64,000 nt of DNA from Candidatus Pedobacter colombiensis (lineage in GTDB: Bacteria > Bacteroidota > Bacteroidia > Sphingobacteriales > Sphingobacteriaceae), in contig CP119313.1 in NCBI GenBank assembly GCA_029202485.1, forward strand, positions 744,001 through 808,000. Reading direction: 5' to 3'. The stretch's first letter is position 1. Every line of letters starts with the position of its first letter. The notes beneath the pieces are model-generated. The model was given only the letters and a program-made list of their open reading frames with translations, did not search any database and was not told the DNA's origin. Positions 28,095-37,132 of this stretch are shown here, in pieces. A program made the position numbers and the translations under genes.

Positions 28095-30506
28095 ATGAAC
28101 CTTCGCAAAATTCTAGTTTTTGCCTCTTTAAGCTTGCTGCCGGCCATTGGTCAGGCACAACAAAAAGTCCAGTCTGCCAATACGGCTCCAAAGACAGTTC
28201 AGTGGTTTTTCGAGAAGACCTATCTGCAAACAGACCGGGACTACTACAACGGTGGAGAGGATGTCTGGTTTAGTGCTTATCTGGTAAATGGCAGAAGTGC
28301 AAGCCTAACGGCAACGAGCAATAACCTTTATGTGGAGCTGATCTCCCCTGCAGCTGAAATTATGGATCGCAAGGTTATCCGTTTGAATGAAGGGTTGGGG
28401 AAAGGTGATTTTAAACTTAAAGATTCTATCCCTGGCGGATGGTATCAGTTAAGGGCATACACCAATTGGATGCGAAACTTTGGTGATCTTTTCGTTTTTC
28501 AAAAAAGCATATATATAGCCAATACCCTTCCGCAAAAAGCTAGCTCAGGATCATCTAAAAAACAGAAAATGCCGGTGGAGCCAGGTGCAGCAACATTTGA
28601 TGAGTCTATTTATTTATTTCCGGAGGGCGGATCGCTGGTTGAAGGTATTACCGGTATGGTAGCCTTTAAAGCGCTTGATCGGGAGGGAAATGGAATTCGG
28701 GTTAGTGGAAAAGTTATTTCCGGTACCGGGGAGGAAGCCGGCGGTTTTGAAAGTACAGATCTGGGAATGGGGCTTTTTACCGTGAAGCCCACTGCAGGTA
28801 TTAAATATCATGTGGAAGGGACTTATGCAAATGGTAAGAAATTTAGCACAGCACTACCTGAGGCATTGAGTAAAGGAATTTCTTTACATGTGGTTATGGA
28901 TTCCGCGAATGCTAAAGCTGTGATTTCGGTAAATGAGCTGATGTTAAATGACCTTAAAGGTAAGGATATTACAATTTCTGTAAAGCACGGTGGCAACATA
29001 TTTTACACAGAACACATCGGAATGAATAGTCCGATGGTCTCTTTATTGATCCCTTTAAAAGGGTTGCCACAAGGGATCACAAGTCTCTCTATTGCCGATG
29101 ATCAGGGGCGACCACATTGCGAAAGGTTGATTTATATTCCTGGTAAGTCAGTTAATTTATTGGTAACAACGGATAAGGCAAATTACAAGCCGAAGGAACA
29201 GGTTAATCTAAGTGTAAAGACCGTTGACCAGGAGGGGAAGCCAGTTAGAACCTATTTGTCTCTCGCTGCCGTAGATGCCATAGTTCCTGGGAATGAAAAT
29301 AGCATTGTTTCCTACTTATGGCTTGAATCTGAAATTAAAGGAAAGATACAGGACCCGGCAAGATATTTTGATGAAAAAAATCAAAGTCGATTGAAACAAC
29401 TCGATCTTTTACTGATGACCCAGGGCTGGCGGGATTATTTATGGAAAAAATTAGCAGACTCGAAACCGATAATGAGTTATATGCCGGAACCTGGAATTAC
29501 AATTTCAGGAAAAGTTCGTCAGAAATTAGGCAATAAGGTGCTTCCGGGAATGAACATTACTTTGTTTGGAGGCGGATTAGCTGATAGTAAAATATATATG
29601 ACCAAAAGCATGGAAGATGGCCGCTATTTTCTGGATGGACTAAACTGGGTTGGTGATCAGTCTTTTAAGTTAAGTTCGAAAGATGAGAAGGGAAAAAAAG
29701 GTGGCTGGATTACAGTAGATTCTCTGTTTAAAGACCCGATGAAGATCAATGTGGCTACAAGTAATTTAAAGATGCCTGATTTATCCTTGTTTGATACAGA
29801 AACGGCGAGACGAATGGCGCTTAATCGTATTGCCAAAACAAATGATGCGATTAATCTAAAAGAGGTTGTGATTGATGGGAATAAAAAATCACTGGTGTTA
29901 AGGGATGAAACCCTAATGTCTTTTGGTTACCCGGACTTGGTATATAATATAACTCCTGCTGATTATGATTATAAAGGTCTTGAACATTTTTTACTTACTA
30001 AAGTTCCGGGTGCAGTTTCTCTTTCAGATACGACGGATGGTATTGCTTTTATGGCGGCTGGTAAAAAGCTCGCGCCTCGTATTCTGGTGAATAAAAGAGA
30101 GGATGTTTTTGATAGGTTGGATTATTACAGTCTACCTATGAATCAGATTAATCAGATTGTAGTACGGCATATGATTAGGAATGGCGGTGGAGATGCTTAT
30201 GTCCTTAGCCTGGATTTGAAAGATGAGGCATTTAGAGGCTCAAGTCTGGATGTATTAAACGCAACATTGCCGGGTTATTACCAGGCTCGCGAGTTTTATA
30301 TCCCACCCTTTCAGGATAAGTTGGGGGCTAAACAAGATCTTCGGACAACTATCTTTTGGGCCCCTTCATTAAGGACAAATGAGCAGGGAGAAGCCAAAAT
30401 TAGCTTTTTAAATGCCGATCCTCAGGCAACGATTTCCATCCGTGCAGAAGGAATCACTGCCACTGGAATACCGGTTTCTGGAGTAACACAATATCAGGTT
30501 AAATAA
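28095..30506 (+). CDS. MG2 (macroglobulin-like) domain protein with plug-like segment
   Basis: An 803-residue exported protein (signal peptide ending GQA before Gln22). The N-terminal part (FEKTYLQTDRDYYNGGEDVWFSAYLVNG) and a second copy of the pattern at about 352-450 (VNLLVTTDKANYKPKEQVNLSV) are MG2/alpha-2-macroglobulin-like domains. A carboxypeptidase-regulatory-like stretch (about 473-520) follows, then a segment at about 590-720 (KEVVIDGNKKSL, GLEHFLLTKVPGAVSLSDTTDGI, RILVNKRED) that resembles a TonB plug domain without a barrel. The C-terminal FWAPSLRTNEQGEAKISFLNAD is again macroglobulin-like. No catalytic residues or thioester motif are recognised. Proteins of this layout occur near TonB-dependent systems in Bacteroidota, but their function is not known to me. 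It lies inside the enzyme operon, 11 nt after GH95 and 6 nt before the sulfatase. Confidence 0.7.
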   Translation: MNLRKILVFASLSLLPAIGQAQQKVQSANTAPKTVQWFFEKTYLQTDRDYYNGGEDVWFSAYLVNGRSASLTATSNNLYVELISPAAEIMDRKVIRLNEGLGKGDFKLKDSIPGGWYQLRAYTNWMRNFGDLFVFQKSIYIANTLPQKASSGSSKKQKMPVEPGAATFDESIYLFPEGGSLVEGITGMVAFKALDREGNGIRVSGKVISGTGEEAGGFESTDLGMGLFTVKPTAGIKYHVEGTYANGKKFSTALPEALSKGISLHVVMDSANAKAVISVNELMLNDLKGKDITISVKHGGNIFYTEHIGMNSPMVSLLIPLKGLPQGITSLSIADDQGRPHCERLIYIPGKSVNLLVTTDKANYKPKEQVNLSVKTVDQEGKPVRTYLSLAAVDAIVPGNENSIVSYLWLESEIKGKIQDPARYFDEKNQSRLKQLDLLLMTQGWRDYLWKKLADSKPIMSYMPEPGITISGKVRQKLGNKVLPGMNITLFGGGLADSKIYMTKSMEDGRYFLDGLNWVGDQSFKLSSKDEKGKKGGWITVDSLFKDPMKINVATSNLKMPDLSLFDTETARRMALNRIAKTNDAINLKEVVIDGNKKSLVLRDETLMSFGYPDLVYNITPADYDYKGLEHFLLTKVPGAVSLSDTTDGIAFMAAGKKLAPRILVNKREDVFDRLDYYSLPMNQINQIVVRHMIRNGGGDAYVLSLDLKDEAFRGSSLDVLNATLPGYYQAREFYIPPFQDKLGAKQDLRTTIFWAPSLRTNEQGEAKISFLNADPQATISIRAEGITATGIPVSGVTQYQVK

Positions 30507-30512
30507 ATATTT

Positions 30513-32129
30513 ATGATGAACAAAATTAGCTTGTTTGCAGCAGTTTTATTCTTTAGCAGCGCATTTGCTAAGGCAGTCTCCATTGATCCCCCAAAAAAGA
30601 AGCCCAACATCATTGTGATTTTAGCCGATGATATGGGATATTCGGATATTGGCTGTTTTGGCTCTGAAACTAAAACCCCTAACCTTGATGAAATGGCGGC
30701 TAAGGGCTTAAAGATGACACAGTTTTACAATGCATCACGCTGTTGTCCAAGTCGTGCTTCTTTACTTACAGGTTTATACCAGCATCAGGCTGGTGTAGGT
30801 GATATGATGAATACCCGTAAAGAACCCGCCTACCAGGGCTATCTGAACCAGAACTGTGTGACTATTGCCGAAGCCTTGAAACCTTATGGTTACACTACGC
30901 TAATGGCAGGTAAATGGCATGTTGGCCAGTCACCAGAGCATTGGCCACGTAAACGTGGTTTTGACCGTTATTTTGGTTTAATTGATGGTGCTGGTAGTTA
31001 TTTTGGTCCTTACCCATATCGTCCAAATCAAAAACTAACCATAGCCTTAGATGACAAAGAGTTTGTCCCCGGAAAGGACTACTATTCAACTGATGCTTAC
31101 ACTGATTATGCCATTGAGTTTATTGATCAGAATAAAAAAACAGGTAAGCCGTTCTTTTTGTACCTGGCATACCAGGCTCCACACTGGCCCTTGCAGGCGT
31201 TACCGGCAGATATTGCAAAGTATAAAGGTAAATATATGCTAGGCTGGGATAAATTAAGAATTGAACGTTTTAAACGTATGCAGGCTGCAGGGATCATTGA
31301 TCCTCAAATCAAACTTTCGCCACGCGATGGGAAAGTGCCGGAGTGGGATAAACTCAGTGAAGAAGAGAAGGTTCGCTGGGATGATCAGATGGCGGTGTAT
31401 GCTGCAATGATAGACCGTATGGATCAAAACATTGGGCGACTTAGAAAAAAACTAAAGGAAATGGGGGAGGATGAAAATACAGTGATCATGTTTCTGTCAG
31501 ACAATGGTGCCAGTAATGAAACCATAAATCCTAATGGTTTTCTACCTGAGGTTTATGAAAGCAGTAAAAAATTATCGAGCGATCCTGGTTCGTTTACTGC
31601 TTATGGATTTGAGGGTGCAAATGTAAGTAACACACCTTTCCGTATGTTTAAACATTGGGAGTATGAAGGTGGTACGGCTACTCCTTTTATTGCTTATGGT
31701 CCTTCAATAGTAAAGTCCGGAAAACAGGTATCAGCGCCTGGGCATATCATAGACATCATGTTTACCTGCCTTGATCTGGCAGGAGCAAAGTACCCATCTA
31801 TTTACAATGGCAATAAAGTTAAAGCTACTGCAGGATTGAGTTTGGTGCCTTTGTTTAAAGGGCAAGCCTGGAAAGGTCATAATGCCTTGTTTTTTGAGCA
31901 TGAAGGTAATCGGGCGGTAAGACAAGGAAATTGGAAACTGGTTTCGACTTACCCGGCTAATAAATGGTATTTGTATGATATGGTTAATGACCGCTCGGAG
32001 TTGAATGATCTCAGCAGTGAAAACCAAAATAAAGTAAAGGAGTTGAATGCTTTGTATGAAGCTTGGGCCTCCAGATCAGATGTGATTCCTTTTGAAAAAT
32101 TGGAGGTTAGGAAGACAGATAAATTTTAA
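30513..32129 (+). CDS. Family S1 sulfatase (arylsulfatase-like)
   Basis: A 538-residue exported sulfatase of the formylglycine type. The signal peptide is MMNKISLFAAVLFFSSAFAKA. The metal-binding start KKPNIIVILADDMGYSDIGC carries Asp39-Asp40. The activation motif is CCPSRASLLTG, with Cys78 of CPSR expected to be converted to formylglycine. GKWHVG and the distal LSDNGASNE are further metal/active-site motifs. Length is usual for S1. The family removes O-sulfate esters from glycans or small molecules; the target in a pectin-type locus is not obvious. No sulfatase-maturing enzyme is seen in the window. It lies 6 nt after the MG2 gene and 10 nt before PL11, so it is part of the same operon. Subfamily S1_4 is possible but unproven. 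Confidence 0.92.
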   Translation: MMNKISLFAAVLFFSSAFAKAVSIDPPKKKPNIIVILADDMGYSDIGCFGSETKTPNLDEMAAKGLKMTQFYNASRCCPSRASLLTGLYQHQAGVGDMMNTRKEPAYQGYLNQNCVTIAEALKPYGYTTLMAGKWHVGQSPEHWPRKRGFDRYFGLIDGAGSYFGPYPYRPNQKLTIALDDKEFVPGKDYYSTDAYTDYAIEFIDQNKKTGKPFFLYLAYQAPHWPLQALPADIAKYKGKYMLGWDKLRIERFKRMQAAGIIDPQIKLSPRDGKVPEWDKLSEEEKVRWDDQMAVYAAMIDRMDQNIGRLRKKLKEMGEDENTVIMFLSDNGASNETINPNGFLPEVYESSKKLSSDPGSFTAYGFEGANVSNTPFRMFKHWEYEGGTATPFIAYGPSIVKSGKQVSAPGHIIDIMFTCLDLAGAKYPSIYNGNKVKATAGLSLVPLFKGQAWKGHNALFFEHEGNRAVRQGNWKLVSTYPANKWYLYDMVNDRSELNDLSSENQNKVKELNALYEAWASRSDVIPFEKLEVRKTDKF

Positions 32130-32139
32130 ATAATCAAAT

Positions 32140-33999
32140 ATGTTCGAGCAAATGCATCGTAAATGCGTAATTCTAGTCATTTTAACAATTTTCCTTCAAG
32201 GTAGCATACATGCGCAGCGGCAAATGGAAAAATTGGGGCGCGGTGTTATTGCTGTGCGACAGGCAGCAGACTCTGTATATGTTGGCTGGCGGATGTTGGG
32301 AACTGATCCCGATGAAATATCTTTTAATCTGTACCGAAAAACCGGTAATGCAGAAGCGATTAAGCTGAATAAGGAACCTTTAACGGAAAGTACAAATTAT
32401 GTAGACTCGAATGCTCCGGCAACTCAGGAGTATGCTTATTTTGTGAAGCCCATATTAAAGGGGGTTGAACAGCCTGCTAGTGTGCCTTTTAAACTTCTTG
32501 CAAATGCACCTGTACAACAATACCTAACTATACCTTTGCGTACACCTAAAGGATACACACCAAATGATATTTCGGTAGGAGATCTTGATGGAGATGGTGA
32601 GTATGAGCTTATAGTACATCAAACCGGCCGTAGCAAGGATAATTCTTTTAACGGGCCAACTGATTCCCCAATTTTTCAGGCCTACAAAATGGACGGTACT
32701 TTTTTATGGGAGATTAACCTAGGTAAAAATATAAGGGAAGGTGCGCACTACACTCAGTTTATGGTCTATGATCTGGATGGGGATGGAATTGCTGAATTTG
32801 CCTGTAAAACTGCAGATGGTACAGTGGATGGAATAGGGAAGGTTATTGGTGATGGCACGAAAGACTGGAACAACTCCAATGGCAGGGTTTTATCCGGGCC
32901 TGAGTATTTTACTATTTTTAGCGGTAAAACAGGCGAAGCCCTGGCTACTACTGATTATATTCCGGGACGCGGAGATATAGGCGCATGGGGTGGCCGTGGG
33001 GGCAATGGTAAAAATGACAATTACGGAAATCGTGTAGATCGCTTTACCGCCTGTATTGCATACCTCGATGGCATACATCCAAGCGTAGTGATGTGCCGTG
33101 GATATTATGGTCGTACAGTTTTGGCCGCATGGGACTGGCGGGATGGAAAACTAACATCCCGCTGGGTGTTTGATTCGAAAGATGGCCAAAATCCTTACTC
33201 AGGTATGGGAAATCATGGTCTTTCCGTTGCCGATGTTGATGGTGATGGAAAGGATGAAATTATTTATGGCTCTATGTGTGTGGATGATAATGGAAAGGGT
33301 CTATATACAACGGGCTTAAGACATGGTGATGCACTTCATGTTACTGATCTGGATCCTGATCGCCCGGGACTGGAAGTTTTTGGTATTCATGAAATTGAAG
33401 ACGGAACTAAGGGGCCTGGAGTGGCTGTTTTTGATGCACGTACAGGTGAAATTCTATGGAAGGGATCTGAAGATGTAGATGTGGGTCGTGGCGTAGCCGA
33501 TAATATTGACAACACGAGGGTAGGTGCGCAAATGTGGTGGTCGGGATCCAACGGCTTATATGACATTAAAGGTAACAGGATAGGCGATGCGCCCCGTTCT
33601 ACTAATTTTTTAATCTGGTGGGATGCCGATCTTTCCCGTGAATTGCTGGATGGTAACCATATTGATAAATACAATGGTGGTCGTTTGTTTACTGCAAATG
33701 GTTGCGTTTCTAACAATGGTACCAAATCTACTCCTGCTTTAAGTGCCGATCTCTTTGGCGACTGGCGGGAGGAAGTTATTTTTCGTGCTTACGACAATCA
33801 GAGCTTACGTATTTATACCACTACCATTCCTACAACCCACAGAACTTATACTTTAATGCACGATCCCCAATATAGATTAAGTGTAGCGTGGCAAAATGTA
33901 GGTTATAACCAACCTCCGCATCCTGGCTTCTATTTTGGTTATGGGATGAAAAAGGCACCAAAACCTAATATTGTATTGATAGAACCCGTAAAAAAATAA
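32140..33999 (+). CDS. Rhamnogalacturonan lyase, PL11
   Basis: A 619-residue secreted PL11 beta-propeller lyase that cleaves the Rha-GalA bond of the rhamnogalacturonan-I backbone, leaving unsaturated galacturonate on the product. The signal peptide ends SIHA before Gln26 (starting at Met1; Met5 is an alternative). The start LGRGVIAVRQAADSVYVGWR and the fibronectin-like first domain match PL11 enzymes such as YesW. Calcium-binding propeller motifs are DLDGDGEYELIVHQTG, DLDGDGIAEFACKTADGT and DVDGDGKDEIIYGS. The C-terminus has SADLFGDWREEVIFRAYDNQ and YRLSVAWQNVGYNQPPHPGF, both typical. It is the best single indicator that this locus targets RG-I. GH105 (41015) would process its unsaturated ends. 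Confidence 0.96.
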   Translation: MFEQMHRKCVILVILTIFLQGSIHAQRQMEKLGRGVIAVRQAADSVYVGWRMLGTDPDEISFNLYRKTGNAEAIKLNKEPLTESTNYVDSNAPATQEYAYFVKPILKGVEQPASVPFKLLANAPVQQYLTIPLRTPKGYTPNDISVGDLDGDGEYELIVHQTGRSKDNSFNGPTDSPIFQAYKMDGTFLWEINLGKNIREGAHYTQFMVYDLDGDGIAEFACKTADGTVDGIGKVIGDGTKDWNNSNGRVLSGPEYFTIFSGKTGEALATTDYIPGRGDIGAWGGRGGNGKNDNYGNRVDRFTACIAYLDGIHPSVVMCRGYYGRTVLAAWDWRDGKLTSRWVFDSKDGQNPYSGMGNHGLSVADVDGDGKDEIIYGSMCVDDNGKGLYTTGLRHGDALHVTDLDPDRPGLEVFGIHEIEDGTKGPGVAVFDARTGEILWKGSEDVDVGRGVADNIDNTRVGAQMWWSGSNGLYDIKGNRIGDAPRSTNFLIWWDADLSRELLDGNHIDKYNGGRLFTANGCVSNNGTKSTPALSADLFGDWREEVIFRAYDNQSLRIYTTTIPTTHRTYTLMHDPQYRLSVAWQNVGYNQPPHPGFYFGYGMKKAPKPNIVLIEPVKK

Positions 34000-34022
34000 G
34001 CAACAGCTAAGAAATTTAGGAT

Positions 34023-36362
34023 ATGAATAAGCAATTAAAAACGGGAATATTGTTGATGGCCTTGGTTTGTCTGTCGCAGTTTACCTTTGCACAAGGGGCT
34101 AAAGAAGAACCCAGAACCATAAATAATTTTGATAAAGATTGGCTGTTCATCAAAGCAGATGAAAAGGGAGCTGAAGAGATTAAGTTCGATGATTCAAAAT
34201 GGTGTAAGCTCGATGTACCTCATGATTGGAGTATAGGCGGTGATTATGATAAGGCAAATCCATCAGCTCGTGGTGGAGGCTATCTACCCACAGGTATTGG
34301 TTGGTATCGCAAAGTTTTTAAGTTAGATCAGGCGCAAGCAGGGAAACAGTTCATCATCCAGTTTGATGGCGTAATGGCCAATAGCGACGTTTGGATCAAT
34401 GGACATCATTTGGGCAAAAGACCTTATGGGTATATCAGTTTCAACTATGATTTGTCAAAGTATCTAAACTTTGGCGCAAATAAAATTAATGTGATTGCCG
34501 TTAGGGCAGACAATGAGGTACAGCCAGCTTCCCGATACTATGCCGGAGCAGGTATTTACAGACATGTTCGATTAATCGCAACAGATCCGGTTCATATTGA
34601 CAATTGGGGTGTTTATATCAGTACGCCACAGGTTACTACGAAAAAGGCATTGCTGAAAGTTCAAACCAGTGTGGTCAACGAATCGACAAAGGCTTCGCAG
34701 GTAACTGTAGAAACTAACATCATAGATCCTTCAGGAAAAGTGCTTGGCAGCAGTCAGTCCAAACTAAGCATAGCAGCAGGTAAAAATGCAGCTTTAAATC
34801 AGGATATTGAGGTAGCCAATCCAAAACTATGGGATCCAGAAAATCCAATATTATATCGAACCATCACTAAAATTAAAGCCGGAAATGCCGTAATCGATGC
34901 TCAGGTAAATACCTTCGGTATCCGTACTTTTAAATTTGAAGCAGCAACAGGTTTTTGGCTAAATGGTAAAAACCTTAAATTAAAAGGAGTTTGCCTGCAT
35001 CATGATGCAGGTGCGTTGGGGTCAGCTGTCCCACTAAAAGCATGGGAAAGAAGGTTTAAGTTACTGAAAGAAGTAGGTGTAAATGCCATTAGGGTAGGGC
35101 ACAATCCTATGGCACCTGATTTCCTTGATCTTTGCGATAAAATGGGGTTTATGGTGATGAATGAAACTTTCGATACCTGGACGGCTAGTAAAAATAATGG
35201 AGAAAAGGGCTACAATTTATATTTTAAAGATTGGTGGGAAAAAGATACCCGGGATTTGGTACTCAGGGATAGGAACCACCCCTCTATCATAGTTTATAGT
35301 GTCGGTAACGAGATTAGAGACAACCTGGACAGCCCGGAAGGATTCAAAAAATACAAAGACCTGCAAGACCTTATTCACCAATTGAGTCCTGGAACCCCGG
35401 TTACCATGGCATTATTTCGTCCGTCATCATCCAAAGTTTACACCAATGGTTTTGCAGAAACCATGGATATCGTTGGGCAGAACTATCGGGAGAATGAGTT
35501 GGTCGATTTTCATGAAGCACATCCGGATACCAAAGCCTTAGGTACGGAAAATGGTCAGACTTTAGCAACCTGGTTGATTTTAAGGGATAAACCTTATATG
35601 GCTGGACAGTTTCTTTGGACAGGGTTTAATTATCTGGGTGAATCTGACTGGCCCCAAGTAGTCAATAACCAGGGCTTGTTTGACCAGAGCGGAAGCTGGA
35701 AAACGGAAGGCTTGCAACGTCAAAGCTGGTGGGCAAATAAACCGGTTGTGCACATTGTACGGAGAGAAGACAATGCCGGTAGGGGTGATTGGGTTAACAA
35801 TTGGACACCTACAGACTTTGATACTTATGATTTGGCTAAAGTAGAAGTATACAGCAATTGTGACGACGTAGAGCTTTTTTTGAATAATGTATCGCTCGGA
35901 AGTAAAAGTAAACCTAAAAATGATAGCCCAAGAAGTTGGGACGTGAGTTTTGAAAAAGGAACAATCAAGGCCATTGGTAAAAATAATGGGAAGGAAGTGG
36001 CTTCAGAAGCGCTTAAAACTGCGGGCGAACCTTATCAACTCATTCTTGAAGCAGATCAAAGCACAATTTCCAGTGATTGGGATGATGTTGTTTACATTGA
36101 GGCTAAGGTTGTGGATAAAGACGGTGTACTTTGTCCAAATGCTTCAAAAATGATTACTTTCAATGCATCGCCAAACACGGATCTCATTGCAGTAAGTAAT
36201 GGTAATATAACTAGCCACGAAAAATATAAGGCAAATAACAGATTAACTTTTAAGGGACGTTGCCAGGCCATTATCAGGGCAAAAGCATTATCGGGTTCAG
36301 TAGAGCTTATAGCCACATCACCAGAATTGAAAGAAGCAAAGATTTCCATTAAAATAAAATAA
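34023..36362 (+). CDS. GH2 beta-galactosidase-like glycoside hydrolase
   Basis: A 779-residue secreted GH2 enzyme. The signal peptide ends TFA before Gln24. Domains: sugar-binding jelly-roll (about 35-190; NGHHLGKRPYGYISF), immunoglobulin-like domain (195-300), TIM barrel (305-600) with LKGVCLHHDAG, acid/base Glu430 in YSVGNE and nucleophile Glu509 in LGTENGQ, a DUF4982-like domain (about 620-680; YDLAKVEVYSNCDDVELFLNNVSLG), and a C-terminal invasin-like Ig domain (about 685-779). This architecture is common in Bacteroidota beta-galactosidases. Removal of beta-galactose from RG-I side chains is inferred from the neighbours. It lies 23 nt after PL11 and 3 nt before the first CE12 gene. Confidence 0.9.
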   Translation: MNKQLKTGILLMALVCLSQFTFAQGAKEEPRTINNFDKDWLFIKADEKGAEEIKFDDSKWCKLDVPHDWSIGGDYDKANPSARGGGYLPTGIGWYRKVFKLDQAQAGKQFIIQFDGVMANSDVWINGHHLGKRPYGYISFNYDLSKYLNFGANKINVIAVRADNEVQPASRYYAGAGIYRHVRLIATDPVHIDNWGVYISTPQVTTKKALLKVQTSVVNESTKASQVTVETNIIDPSGKVLGSSQSKLSIAAGKNAALNQDIEVANPKLWDPENPILYRTITKIKAGNAVIDAQVNTFGIRTFKFEAATGFWLNGKNLKLKGVCLHHDAGALGSAVPLKAWERRFKLLKEVGVNAIRVGHNPMAPDFLDLCDKMGFMVMNETFDTWTASKNNGEKGYNLYFKDWWEKDTRDLVLRDRNHPSIIVYSVGNEIRDNLDSPEGFKKYKDLQDLIHQLSPGTPVTMALFRPSSSKVYTNGFAETMDIVGQNYRENELVDFHEAHPDTKALGTENGQTLATWLILRDKPYMAGQFLWTGFNYLGESDWPQVVNNQGLFDQSGSWKTEGLQRQSWWANKPVVHIVRREDNAGRGDWVNNWTPTDFDTYDLAKVEVYSNCDDVELFLNNVSLGSKSKPKNDSPRSWDVSFEKGTIKAIGKNNGKEVASEALKTAGEPYQLILEADQSTISSDWDDVVYIEAKVVDKDGVLCPNASKMITFNASPNTDLIAVSNGNITSHEKYKANNRLTFKGRCQAIIRAKALSGSVELIATSPELKEAKISIKIK

Positions 36363-36365
36363 GTC

Positions 36366-37130
36366 ATGAACAAAAAGATCATTTTAATCGGCCTGCTGTG
36401 TGTGGCTACTGTGTTTGCTTTCAGAAAGATAGAAAAACCAATTTTACACATCATCGGAGATTCTACGGTTCGTAATTCCAATAAGGAAACCTGGGGCTGG
36501 GGAACACCTATTGCAGATTTTTTTGATACGGTTAAGATAGATATAGAAAACAACGCGATGGCCGGTCGAAGTACCCGCACCTTCCTTTCCGAAGGAAGGT
36601 GGGATAAGGTATTAGCATCTTTAAAACCCGGCGACTTTGTGACAATGCAATTCGGTCATAATGATGGGAGTGCGCCGGATACTACGAAAGAAGGTCGGCG
36701 TGGAGTGCTGAAAGGAATTGGCGAGGAAACCAAAGTGCTGACCTGGCCTGATGGTAAAATAGAAACTGTGCATACCTATGGTTGGTACCTCCGTAAGTTT
36801 GTACTTGAGGCAAAAGCTAAAGGAGCCATACCTATTGTCATTTCCATGATTCCACGCAATCAGTTTAAAAATGGAAAAGTACTTCGCGTTGCAGATAATT
36901 TTGGTAAGTGGGCTGCGGAAGTGGCTAAAGAAGAACAGGCTTACTTTATAGATCTGAACAAGATTGTAGCTGATAAGTATGATGCTATGGGCTCCGAAAA
37001 GGTGAAAGCATTCTTTCCGGGCGATCATACTCATACGAATCTGGAAGGGGCAAAGTTTAATGCCTTATCAGTAGTTGAAGGCATAAAAGAACTTAAGGAT
37101 TGCCCTTTAAATAAGTACCTGCTTAAATAG
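36366..37130 (+). CDS. Rhamnogalacturonan acetylesterase, CE12 (SGNH), copy 1
   Basis: A 254-residue SGNH-hydrolase of carbohydrate esterase family 12, which removes acetyl groups from galacturonate in rhamnogalacturonan. A short signal peptide precedes KPILHIIGDSTVRN with nucleophile Ser33. ETWGWGTPIADFF, NNAMAGRSTRTFLSEG and MQFGHNDGS (Asn99, oxyanion hole) follow, and the C-terminal PGDHTHTNLEGA holds the Asp220/His223 pair of the catalytic triad. The gap to GH2 is 3 nt and to the second CE12 gene only 2 nt. A perfect 10-bp inverted repeat inside the gene (36578-36587 with 36592-36601) is probably a coding coincidence. Deacetylation would make the backbone accessible to PL11. Confidence 0.92.
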   Translation: MNKKIILIGLLCVATVFAFRKIEKPILHIIGDSTVRNSNKETWGWGTPIADFFDTVKIDIENNAMAGRSTRTFLSEGRWDKVLASLKPGDFVTMQFGHNDGSAPDTTKEGRRGVLKGIGEETKVLTWPDGKIETVHTYGWYLRKFVLEAKAKGAIPIVISMIPRNQFKNGKVLRVADNFGKWAAEVAKEEQAYFIDLNKIVADKYDAMGSEKVKAFFPGDHTHTNLEGAKFNALSVVEGIKELKDCPLNKYLLK

Positions 37131-37132
37131 TA

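Noticed and set aside
36092..36580. A 162-codon minus-strand open frame across the GH2/CE12 junction.
   Set aside because: It overlaps two well-supported plus-strand genes and has no recognisable protein features.
36578..36601. Perfect 10-bp inverted repeat CACCTTCCTT/AAGGAAGGTG with a TCCG loop.
   Set aside because: It lies inside CE12 copy 1 and encodes conserved family residues (TFLSEGRW), with no T-run; probably a coding coincidence.
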